This document shows, in pieces, positions 51,051-61,134 of a stretch of 64,000 nt of DNA (the first letter of the stretch is position 1; each line of letters begins with the position of its first letter). Made by a program: the position numbers and the translations under genes. The stretch spans positions 59,896,886-59,960,885 of the forward strand of contig CM049322.1 in NCBI GenBank assembly GCA_026874595.1, given 5' to 3'. The stretch comes from Sipunculus nudus. Taxonomy: Eukaryota > Annelida > Sipuncula > Golfingiida > Sipunculidae. A model generated the notes under the pieces. The model was not told where the DNA came from, did not search any database, and saw nothing but the letters and a program-made list of their open reading frames with translations.

Positions 51051-51103
51051 TGCTATTTTGTTGCCATGGTGATCAGGAGGAGCACAATCCACTAAGTCTG
51101 GTG
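51051..51103 (-). CDS. SLC37A2: SLC37A2-like, exon D (start of central cytosolic loop)
   Basis: This short 53-bp minus-strand exon has acceptor ttccacag and donor gtaagtat. With the base from exon C it encodes T then PDLVDCAPPDHHGNKIA. The VDCAPP-x-HHG string is close to that of vertebrate SLC37A2 and unlike SLC37A1, which is why the A2 name is preferred. It belongs to the variable cytosolic loop between the two six-helix halves of the transporter. The exon ends in phase 0. The intron that follows (31567-51050) is about 19.5 kb and is filled with nested mobile elements. Confidence 0.92.
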
Positions 51104-51569
51104 CTGTGGAATACAAAAACGTTGCTCACACTTACAATAATGGGAAATAATAAATACATTTATATGCACAGTCAAATCCGTTAAATATAACAGACTTATT
51201 GATGAACTTTGTGCATTTTTATGGAAAAAATTAATCAATACTATTTTTAAACCCTTGTGATGGTAAACATATAACAGAAATTTACACACATTTTCCTTTT
51301 AATTATAACATTTTATGTTAATATGGTTTTCCTGAAATATCTCAAATTAGTTTTTTTTCAGTATATCAATGTTTTTACTTTCTTATTGAACCTTTAAAAA
51401 AACTGAACCTTTCATTTGATGTCTGATTTTATTGCACAATATGCAAATGTTTGGCTCATTATAAATATGTTTTTTATGTCCATGTTCTGCATTTATAAAC
51501 CTGACAATCACTGTTAGAACACACAGGGGTTCTCTTTCAAAACTTCTTCCATGAGAATCATGAACTTAC

Positions 51570-51736
51570 TTGGTACGAGGAAAAAGAAAACAAGAAGGCT
51601 CATTCCTGCAATGATCAGTCCTGGGACAACGAAGCTCCAGCCCCAGTTTGTCGTAACGAAAGCTCCGGCGATGACAGAGCCCAGGATATTACCGACGGAC
51701 GTGTGAGAGTTCCATACTCCCATGATAAAGCCACGC
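51570..51736 (-). CDS. SLC37A2: SLC37A2-like, exon C (RGFIMGVWNSHTSVGN)
   Basis: This 167-bp minus-strand exon has acceptor ttgacag and donor gtaagttc. It encodes RGFIMGVWNSHTSVGNILGS, then VIAGAFVTTNWGWSFVVPGL and two hydrophobic stretches ending FFFLVP. This is nearly invariant SLC37 sequence covering two membrane helices of the N-terminal half. It starts by completing the Lys codon left by exon B and ends in phase 1. A 39-bp copy of the acceptor and first exon bases lies 134 bp upstream in the intron (51847-51885, reported separately). Confidence 0.97.
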
Positions 51737-51846
51737 CTGTCAATGATAAACATATCAGTTACAGTGAAACCTGTGTTATGAGACCAGACAGGTTTCACTT
51801 TATGAAGGACAGACCTGGGATGTTTCAGATTGATGTGTGCGTGTTA

Positions 51847-51885
51847 CATACTCCCATGATAAAGCCACGCCTGTCAATGATAAAC
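51847..51885 (-). repeat. duplicate of exon C's acceptor and first bases
   Basis: The 39 bases 51713-51751, which span the exon C acceptor and the RGFIMGV codons, recur exactly at 51847-51885, 134 bp away. The copy keeps a full AG acceptor in the same orientation but is followed by unrelated sequence, so it is a decoy site. MITE-like sequence (ACAGTGAAACCTGTGTTATG) lies between the two. Confidence 0.95.
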
Positions 51886-51977
51886 TTATAAATTATATTT
51901 ACTTAGTTCCATATTGGCAGTATATGAAAACAGGTGACCCATGGGTCATGATACTCAGCTGATGACAGCCACCGGTT

Positions 51978-52352
51978 TTTTGGTTTTTTTTTTTTTTTTG
52001 TTAGTTTTGTGGAGGTAACTGAATCTAATTGATTAAAGCTAGCTTAACTAAGTATTATGTCAATCTGCAGAATTCCATTCTGTTTTCAAACAAGGTGACA
52101 GGGGCTAACATGTGATAATAATTGCTTGAATAAGGCTTGGTGTAGAACTCCTGCTAGGCCTGAGTTTGGGTCTTCCCCATTGCTGGGTCATAACACTAAG
52201 TAACCTAAAAGAAATGCACTGGTTTGTGAGTAAAACAGGACTGTTGGCCACAATTTCCCCATTAATCCTGCCAAGTGTTCACCCTGGATGGGGTCCAACT
52301 GTGAAAAATCTCAGCAAAGAGCTCATGATTACACTGGCTGCAAAACGCATGC
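51978..52352 (-). mobile_element. tRNA-derived SINE, copy 3
   Basis: A poly-T at 51979-51998 is the SINE A-tail on the minus strand. The body matches the full SINE: CTGCAGAATTCCATTCTG, TTGCTGGGTCATA, GTTTGTGAGTAAAAC and GTGAAAAATCTCA. The tRNA-like head is worn and runs into the 63-bp array. A GACCCATGGGTC fragment lies just before it (51938). Confidence 0.75.
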
Positions 52353-52363
52353 CCTTTTTAAAA

Positions 52364-55300
52364 TGTCTATCCAGAAGGACGGAGGGTCACCTCAATAACT
52401 CAACTGATTAACATTATATAAAGGTCTATCAAGATGGATGGATGGAGGGTCACTTCAATAACTCAAACGATTAACATTATATAAAGGTCTATCAAGATGG
52501 ATGGATGGAGGGTCACTTCGATAACTCAACTGATTAACATTATATAAAGGTCTATCCAGATGGATGGATGGAGGGTCACTTCGATAACTCAACTGATTAA
52601 CATTATATAAAGGTCTATCAAGATGGATGGATGGAGGGTCACTTCGATAACTCAACTGATTAACATTATATAAAGGACTATCAAGATGGATGGATGGAGG
52701 GTCACTTCAATAACTCAACTGATTAACATTATATAAAGGTCTATCAAGATGGATGGATGGAGGGTCACTTCGATAACTCAACTGATTAACATTATATAAA
52801 GGTCTATCCAGATGGATGGATGGAGGGTCACTTCGATAACTCAACTGATTAACATTATATAAAGGTCTATCCAGATGGATGGATGGAGGGTCACTTCGAT
52901 AACTCAACTGATTAACATGATATAAAGGTCTATCCAGATGGATGGATGGAGGGTCACTTCGATAACTCAACTGATTTACATGATATAAAGGTCTATCCAG
53001 ATGGATGGATGGAGGGTCACTTCGATAACTCAACTGATTAACATGATATAAAGGTCTATCCAGATGGATGGATGGAGGGTCACTTCGATAACTCAACTGA
53101 TTAACATGATATAAAGGTCTATCCAGATGGATGGATGGAGGGTCACTTCGATAACTCAACTGATTAACATTATATAAAGGTCTATCCAGATGGATGGATG
53201 GAGGGTCACTTCGATAACTCAACTGATTAACATTATATAAAGGTCTATCCAGATGGATGGATGGAGGGTCACTTCGATAACTCAACTGATTAACATTATA
53301 TAAAGGTCTATCCAGATGGATGGATGGAGGGTCACTTCGATAACTCAACTGATTAACATTATATAAAGGTCTATCCAGATGGATGGATGGAGGGTCACTT
53401 CGATAACTCAACTGATTAACATTATATAAAGGTCTATCCAGATGGATGGATGGAGGGTCACTTCGATAACTCAACTGATTAACATTATATAAAGGTCTAT
53501 CCAGATGGATGGATGGAGGGTCACTTCGATAACTCAACTGATTAACATTATATAAAGGTCTATCCAGATGGATGGATGGAGGGTCACTTCGATAACTCAA
53601 CTGATTAACATTATATAAAGGTCTATCCAGATGGATGGATGGAGGGTCACTTCGATAACTCAACTGATTAACATTATATAAAGGTCTATCCAGATGGATG
53701 GATGGAGGGTCACTTCGATAACTCAACTGATTAACATTATATAAAGGTCTATCCAGATGGATGGATGGAGGGTCACTTCGATAACTCAACTGATTAACAT
53801 TATATAAAGGTCTATCCAGATGGATGGATGGAGGGTCACTTCGATAACTCAACTGATTAACATTATATAAAGGTCTATCCAGATGGATGGATGGAGGGTC
53901 ACTTCGATAACTCAACTGATTAACATTATATAAAGGTCTATCCAGATGGATGGATGGAGGGTCACTTCGATAACTCAACTGATTAACATTATATAAAGGT
54001 CTATCAAGATGGATGGATGGAGGGTCACTTCGATAACTCAACTGATTAACATTATATAAAGGTCTATCCAGATGGATGGATGGAGGGTCACTTCGATAAC
54101 TCAACTGATTAACATTATATAAAGGTCTATCCAGATGGATGGATGGAGGGTCACTTCGATAACTCAACTGATTAACATTATATAAAGGTCTATCCAGATG
54201 GATGGATGGAGGGTCACTTCAATAACTCAACTGATTAACATTATATAAAGGTCTATCCAGATGGATGGATGGAGGGTCACTTCGATAACTCAACTGATTA
54301 ACATTATATAAAGGTCTATCCAGATGGATGGGTGGAGGGTCACTTCGATAACTCAACTGATTAACATTATATAAAGGTCTATCCAGATGGATGGGTGGAG
54401 GGTCACTTCGATAACTCAACTGATTAACATTATATAAAGGTCTATCCAGATGGATGGATGGAGGGTCACTTCAATAACTCAACTGATTAACATTATATAA
54501 AGGTCTATCCAGATGGATGGATGGAGGGTCACTTCAATAACTCAACTGATTAACATTATATAAAGGTCTATCCAGATGGATGGATGGAGGGTCACTTCAA
54601 TAACTCAACTGATTAACATTATATAAAGGTCTATCAAGATGGATGGATGGAGGGTCACTTCAATAACTCAACTGATTAACATTATATAAAGGTCTATCCA
54701 GATGGATGGATGAAGGGTCACTTCGATAACTCAACTGATTAACATTATATAAAGGTCTATCCAGATGGATGGATGGAGGGTCACTTCGATAACTCAACTG
54801 ATTAACATTATATAAAGGTCTATCCAGATGGATGGATGGAGGGTCACTTCGATAACTCAACTGATTAGCATTATATAAAGGTCTATCCAGATGGATGGAT
54901 GGAGGGTCACTTCAATAACTCAACTGATTAACATTATATAAAGGTCTATCCAGATGGATGGATGGAGGGTCACTTCGATAACTCAACTGATTAACATTAT
55001 ATAAAGGTCTATCAAGATGGATGGATGGAGGGTCACTTCAATAACTCAACTGATTAACATTATATAAAGGTCTATCCAGATGGATGGATGGAGGGTCACT
55101 TCAATAACTCAACTGATTAACAATATATAAAGGTCTATCAAGATGGATGGATGGAGGGTCACTTCAATAACTCAACTGATTAACATTATATAAAGGTCTA
55201 TCCAGATGGATGGATGGAGGGTCACTTCAATAACTCAACTGATTAACATTATATAAAGGTCTATCCAGATGGATGGATGGAGGGTCACTTCAATAACTCA

Positions 55301-56009
55301 ACTGATTAACATTATATAAAGGTCTATCCAGATGGATGGATGGAGGGTCACTTCAATAACTCAACTGATTAACATTATATAAAGGTCTATCCAGATGGAT
55401 GGATGGAGGGTCACTTCAATAACTCAACTGATTAACATTATATAAAGGTCTATCCAGATGGATGGATGGTCTCCTCAATAACTCAGCTGATTAACATTAT
55501 ATAAACGTCTATCCAGAATGAAGGATGGAGGGTCACAATAACTCAGCTGATTATCATTATATAAAGGTCTATCCAGATGGATGAATGGAGGGTCAACACA
55601 GTAACTCAGTTGATTAACATTATATAAAGGTCTATCCACAAGGATAGATGGAGGGTCACATCAATAACTCAGTTGATTAACATTATATAAAGGTCTATCC
55701 AGAAGGATGGATGGTGGGTCACCTAAACAACTCAGCTGATTAACATTACATAAAGGTCTATCCAGAAGGATGGATGGAGGGTCACCTTAATAACTCAGCG
55801 AATTAACATTATATAAATGTCTATCCAGAAGGATGGATGGAGGGTCACCACAATAACTCAGCTGATTAACATTATATAAAGGTCTATCCAGAAGGATGGA
55901 TGGAGGGTCACCTCAACAACTCAGCTGATTAACATTATATAAAGGTCTATCCAGAAGAATGGATGGATGGAGGGTCACCTCAATAACTCAGCTGATTAAC
56001 ATTGTATCA
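52364..56009. repeat. 63-bp minisatellite (about 58 units)
   Basis: The unit is AACTCAACTGATTAACATTA then TATAAAGGTCTATCCAGATG then GATGGATGGAGGGTCACTTC then GAT. The centre (52700-54200) is almost uniform, while the right edge (55450-56009) is diverged (CAGCTG, AAGGAT). A stop-free minus frame of 486 codons (YRSDPPSIHLDRPLYNVNQL) covers the centre. It has no splice context, and neighbouring units break it with a single-base change (CAATAA), so it is not called as a gene. Confidence 0.97.
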
Positions 56010-56382
56010 ATATGTGTCATAAAACCTCAAGCAGATTTTTGGACTTTGCAAAATCTCTAAATATGTGTTTTAATAGTCTACAATGAACCTCTTGAAGACT
56101 TATTTTTTTAAATATGAAAAAAAAATCTCACATGCAATTTTCAACTGCAAATCAATTTTCATATTTTCAAATCAGCCATTTTGCTTCATAACATTGAATT
56201 TTAAGCTGTGCTAAAAAGGCATAACTAGAACCTGAGACAAAAGGTATTGGCACAACCACTGTAACATTCAATGAAATAAGTTAAGCATACTTGAAATACT
56301 TGAAATCAATGTGAATTTCAGTGATGTAACATCTTCAGAGACTGCCATTAAGAATCTCTCCACAAAATTAAATTGAACTTAC
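56010..56382 (-). other. intron between the 63-bp array and exon B
   Basis: This is 373 bp of AT-rich sequence directly downstream of exon B's donor. Nothing was recognised. Confidence 0.6.
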
Positions 56383-56459
56383 TTTCCCTTTCCAAACCAG
56401 TTGGCCACACATGCGACAACACTTGGCCAACCACTGGACTGAAAAAGTCCCGCCACTAC
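56383..56459 (-). CDS. SLC37A2: SLC37A2-like, exon B (GWPSVV...NWFGKGK signature)
   Basis: This 77-bp minus-strand exon has acceptor attccag and donor gtaagttc. It encodes VVAGLFQSSGWPSVV then ACVANWFGKGK, the most conserved part of SLC37 proteins (family form NGLVQTTGWPSVV...NWFGKGKRG). A second in-frame AG lies 21 bp into the exon (ctttttcag). Using it would drop VVAGLFQ, so the upstream acceptor is chosen because the family has these seven residues. The usual Asn of the NGL motif is Ala here. The exon ends in phase 2, completed by the G that starts exon C. Its introns carry the 41-bp array on the 5' side of the gene and the 63-bp array on the 3' side. Confidence 0.94.
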
Positions 56460-56728
56460 CTGGAATTACAAAACACAGTAACAGTGATTCATAATAACTA
56501 TGTTAACCCTGAGAATACACTAAAGCACACTGTGACATATATATATATATATCAATCAAGCTGTCATCTCACATTAGCACAGATGAAGATGAGAGAAGAT
56601 ATAACAAAAGATTTCCAGGTTTATGTGTCCAGGCAGTTAAGTTAACATAACAGCCACTAGGTGTCCTCAGGGGCTTGTCATGCTGAATGATTCTGCTAGG
56701 TATAGCAGAGGTGAGGAATAATGACAAC

Positions 56729-59313
56729 ACAAACACAATCCACACAAAGAGGTATGTGGTCATCTCTCCTCAAACACAATCCACACAACGAGGTATGTGG
56801 TCATCTCTCCTCAAACACAATCCACACAACGAGGTATGTGGTCATCTCTCCTCAAACACAATCCACACAACGAGGTATGTGGTCATCTCTCCTCAAACAC
56901 AATCCATGCTACGAGGTATGTGGTAATCTCTCCTCAAACACAATCCACACCACGAGGTATGTGGTCATCTCTCCTCAAACACAATCCACACGACAAGGTA
57001 TGTGGTCATCTCTCCTCAAATACAATCCACACAACGAGGTATGTGGTAATCTCTCCTCAAACACAATCCACACGACAAGGTATGTGGTCATCTCTCCTCA
57101 AACACAATCCACACAACGAGGTATGTGGTCATCTCTCCTCAAACACAATCCACACAACAAGGTATGTGGTCATCTCTCCTCAAACACAATCCATGCTACG
57201 AGGTATGTGGTCATCTCTCCTCAAACACAATCCACACAACGAGGTACGTAGTCATCTCTCCTCAAACACAATCCACACGACAAGGTATGTGGTCATCTCT
57301 CCTCAAACACAATCCACACAACGAGGTATGTGGTCATCTCTCCTCAAACACAATCCACACGACAAGGTATGTGGTCATCTCTCCTCAAACACAATCCACA
57401 CAACGAGGTATGTGGTCATCTCTCCTCAAACACAATCCACACAACGAGGTATGTGGTCATCTCTCCTCAAACACAATCCACACAACGAGGTACGTAGTCA
57501 TCTCTCCTCAAACACAATCCACACGACAAGGTATGTGGTCATCTCTCCTCAAACACAATCCACACAACAAGGTATGTGGTCATCTCTCCTCAAACACAAT
57601 CCACACGACAAGGTATGTGGTCATCTCTCCTCAAACACAATCCACACAACGAGGTATGTGGTCATCTCTCCTCAAACACAATCCACACAACGAGGTATGT
57701 GGTAATCTCTCCTCAAACACAATCCATGCTACGAGGTATGTGGTAATCTCTCCTCAAACACAATCAACAACACGAGGTATGTGGTAATCTCTCCTCAAAC
57801 ACAATCCATGCCACAAGATAGGTGGTCATCTCTCCTCAAACACAATCCACACCACGAGGTATGGGTCATCTCTCCTCCAACACAATCCATGCCACGAGGT
57901 ACTTGGTCATCTCTCCTCAAACACAATCCACACCACGAGGTATGGGTCATCTCTCCTCCAACACAATCCATGAGACGAGGTATGTGGTCATCTCTCCTCA
58001 AACACAATCCACACCACCAGGTATGTGATAATCTCTCCTCAAACACAATCCATGCCACGAGGTATGTGGTAATCTCTCCTCAAACACAATCCATGCCACG
58101 AGGTACGTGGTCATCTCTCCTCAAACACAATCCAGGCCACAAGGTACGTGGTCATCTCTCCTCAAACACAATCCAGGCCACAAGGTACGTGGTCATCTCT
58201 CCTCAAACACAATCCACGCCACAAAGTACATGGTCATCTCTCCTCAAACACAATCCAAGCCACAAGGTACGTGGTCATCTCTCCTCAAACACAATCCAAG
58301 CCACAAGGTACGTGGTCATCTCTCCTAAAACACAATCCACACCACGAGGTATGGGTCATCTCTCCTCCAACACAATCCATGCCACGAGGTACATGGTCAT
58401 CTCTCCTCAAACACAATCAACACCATGAGGTATGTGGTAATCTCTCCTCAAACACAATCCAAGCCACAAGGTATGTGGTCATCTCTCCTCAAACACAATC
58501 CACACCACCAGGTATGTGGTAATCTCTCCTCAAACACAATCCATGCCACGAGGTACGTGGTCATCTCTCCTCAAACACAATCCAGGCCACAAGGTACGTG
58601 GTCATCTCTCCTCAAACACAATCCACGCCACAAAGTACATGGTCATCTCTCCTCAAACACAATCCAAGCCACAAGGTTTGTGGTCATCTCTCCTCAAACA
58701 CAATCCAAGCCACAAGGTACGTGGTCATCTCTCCTAAAACACAATCCACACCACGAGGTATGGGTCATCTCTCCTCCAACACAATCCATGCCACGAGGTA
58801 CGTGGTCATCTCTCCTCAAACACAATCAACACCATGAGGTATGTGGTAATATCTCCTCAAACACAATCCAAGCCACAAGGTATGTGGTCATCTCTCCTCA
58901 AACACAATCCACACCACCAGGTATGTGGTAATCTCTCCTCAAACACAATCCATGCCACGAGGTACGTGGTCATCTCTCCTCAAACACAATCCAGGCCACA
59001 AGGTACGTGGTCATCTCTCCTCAAACACAATCCATGCCACAAAGTACATGGTCATCTCTCCTCAAACACAATCCAAGCCACAAGGTACGTGGTCATCTCT
59101 CCTCAAACACAATCCAAGCCACAAGGTACGTGGTCATCTCTCCTAAAACACAATCCACACCACGAGGTATGGGTCATCTTTCCTCAAAAACAATCCATAC
59201 CATGAGGTATGTGGTCATCTCTCCTCAAACACATTCCACACGACAAGGTACGTGGTCATCTCACCTCATACACAATCCATGCCATGAGGTACATTGACAT
59301 CTCTCCTCAAATC
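56729..59313. repeat. 41-bp minisatellite (about 63 units) with 409-bp higher-order repeat
   Basis: The unit is CAATCCACACAACGAGGTAT then GTGGTCATCTCTCCTCAAAC then A. It lacks stops in the three plus frames, so every third unit returns to frame and long overlapping frames (up to 302 codons) appear. From about 57955 the array is built of a ~10-unit block: the variant CTCCAACAC recurs at 57955, 58364 and 58773, and CTAAAACAC at 58324, 58733 and 59142, both at 409-bp spacing. Confidence 0.96.
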
Positions 59314-60610
59314 ATACAAAGCTAAATGACATTAAGGTATCATTATTTTCAAAACCCCCTATATCTAAAATCAATACAAACTTTATTTTAAGTTCATATT
59401 AGAACCCAAAAAGCATATTTTATTTTAAACCTGGTAAAGTGATCTTTCAGATGGTGTACCTATTGATTCATCTGCATGTATTTTGTAAAATCTTGAAATT
59501 TAATTTTTTATTAAAGGTACACTATTTTAGGCAACCAGTAACACTAAGCCATTTTTTACTGGACTTATATTAAACTATTTGACAATATCTTTAAAATGTT
59601 TTATTTTTTTTGTTTTCCTCTATCATGTTTGTATCTTCCCTAAAAATTAAAGTAATAAATTTTTATTCAATAAAAACATAATTTATTTTTCAACAAGAAA
59701 CACACAGTTAAATCTGGAGTAAAATCCAAAACAAAGTTTTTGGTGATACTGTCAAAAACTCAACTGAGTTAAATATATTGTCACAAGTATGGTCTGAATC
59801 AAAAGAATCATAAATATTCAAATTTGACCTCTGACTCCAGGGGTGTCACCCAGGAAACAAGGGCCTGTACATAAGCAAAGACACTGCTGACATCTCCCTG
59901 CACATTCTCATCAAGTGGTGGACATGGGTTTATTACTGTTATGTTCTTCCTGGACTGATCAGCCAACACTTGACATGAAGCAACTACCTCTACAACTGTC
60001 ATAATGTGGAAGTTTGAGTCTGGTAAACCAATATGGTCCACGTGTTTGAATCAAGTCTGGGTAATGCTCTTTTCCACAAAGCTCCAGTGCTGACAGCTTT
60101 TAATAACAAACACATTTTGTTTCCAATCATGAATATTCATATCTCTTCCTCCACTACAGTGGCAATTCAGTTCCAAGGGGTAAATCAAAATATTGCTTTA
60201 ACAAAGTGAATCAATTACACATTTCATGATGGGTTTGACCTGGGCTGTAGCACAACAACAAGGGACCCACAGGTCAAGGTGCTAGGTTGAATTTATAATA
60301 ACAAAACACTAGTACTAAGTGGGTATGATCAAGTCCCGTGGTCAAACTATAAATAATTATCATTTGAGAGGTGACTGTCAAAGCAAAAGTTCTTCAATTA
60401 ATACATTTTTTTAATAGAAGTAAGCGCAAAATGGGTTTGACAAACCATGTTCTTGTTTTAACTGTAATATATGAACAGAAAAAAAGCACAGTTAAAGCAT
60501 GAATAAGACTGATTTAAGTTCTTCTTATCTGATTAAATATAATTTGTTTCAGCATATCAATCTTTCTGTGTATAGAAATCTATTAAACTTTCTGGTCAAA
60601 TGCTTCATAC
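59314..60610 (-). other. intron between exon A and the 41-bp array
   Basis: It contains a minus-strand open frame of 77 codons (59808-60041) that I do not recognise, and a worn GACCCAT head near 60267 (AGGGACCCACAGGTCAAGG). There is no other support for coding. Confidence 0.5.
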
Positions 60611-60746
60611 CTGAACTCCAACATAGAACCCCAGAGAGTGGATTCCCCAGAACCTGCCCAACCCAAATGCAGCGCAGAACAAGCCACTTCCCAGCATGCC
60701 GATGGTAAGGAAGTAACGCAGATCCATTCTCTCTGCGACATGCCCG
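60611..60746 (-). CDS. SLC37A2: SLC37A2-like sugar-phosphate exchanger, exon A (first visible exon)
   Basis: Read on the minus strand, this 136-bp exon follows an AG acceptor (cattgtag) and ends in CAG before gtatgaag. After one leading base that completes a codon from an upstream exon it encodes 45 residues, starting GHVAERMDLRYF and running through GSGLFCAAFGLGRFWG to FYVGVQ. This is the ER-x-LRYY loop and the following membrane segments of the SLC37 branch of the major facilitator superfamily, which exchange glucose-6-phosphate or other sugar phosphates for phosphate across the ER membrane. The exon ends in phase 0 and joins the next one directly. The exon before it (family position about residue 100 and upstream) was looked for up to 64000 and not found, so the gene is 5'-partial here. 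Confidence 0.93.
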
Positions 60747-61130
60747 CTACAATGACAGTATCAATAATGAATTCCCACTGCCCGCAATAAGTCCTATCTA
60801 AGACACACATGATGTCAAGCACAAATCAACCAATCTCAGTATGTATCTCTTCCATTCCCAATTCTGTATGGACAATAATTATGCAGATTCGTTTACCATT
60901 TATGGACGGCTTTACCAGTGACACATGGGACAGGACGTACAGGCTCTAGCTCTATTGCATTCATTCACACAAAGGTACACAAGATTCTTTCTCTTATGTG
61001 GGAAAATTTGGACCACCTCACACTTGTCATCAAAGACCTTTTATTCTGAAGCAAACTAAATCAAATAATAATATAACCATGCAAAGATGGAGGACAGCAA
61101 TCTGCCCTACACATACAACAGAATATCAAC
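60747..61130 (-). other. intron upstream of exon A
   Basis: No further SLC37 exon was found here. A mobile element begins at 61135. Confidence 0.6.
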
Positions 61131-61134
61131 AAGG

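Noticed and set aside
52707-54167. 486-codon minus-strand open frame (YRSDPPSIHLDRPLYNVNQ repeats)
   Set aside because: It is a product of a 63-bp (21-codon) stop-free tandem unit. Single-base variants in flanking units introduce stops, and it has no domain, splice or start context.
56797-57705. 302-codon open frame (MVISPQTQST repeats) and its overlapping partners
   Set aside because: The 41-bp unit lacks stops in all plus frames, so such frames arise automatically.
59535-59565. possible micro-exon encoding NGLV between exons A and B
   Set aside because: The flanking AG/GT give 23 bases, out of phase and with a stop. The needed residues are supplied by the start of exon B (VVAGLFQ).
59808-60041. 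77-codon minus-strand open frame in the intron between exons A and B
   Set aside because: No family was recognised and no splice sites place it in the SLC37 frame, since exon A joins exon B without a gap.
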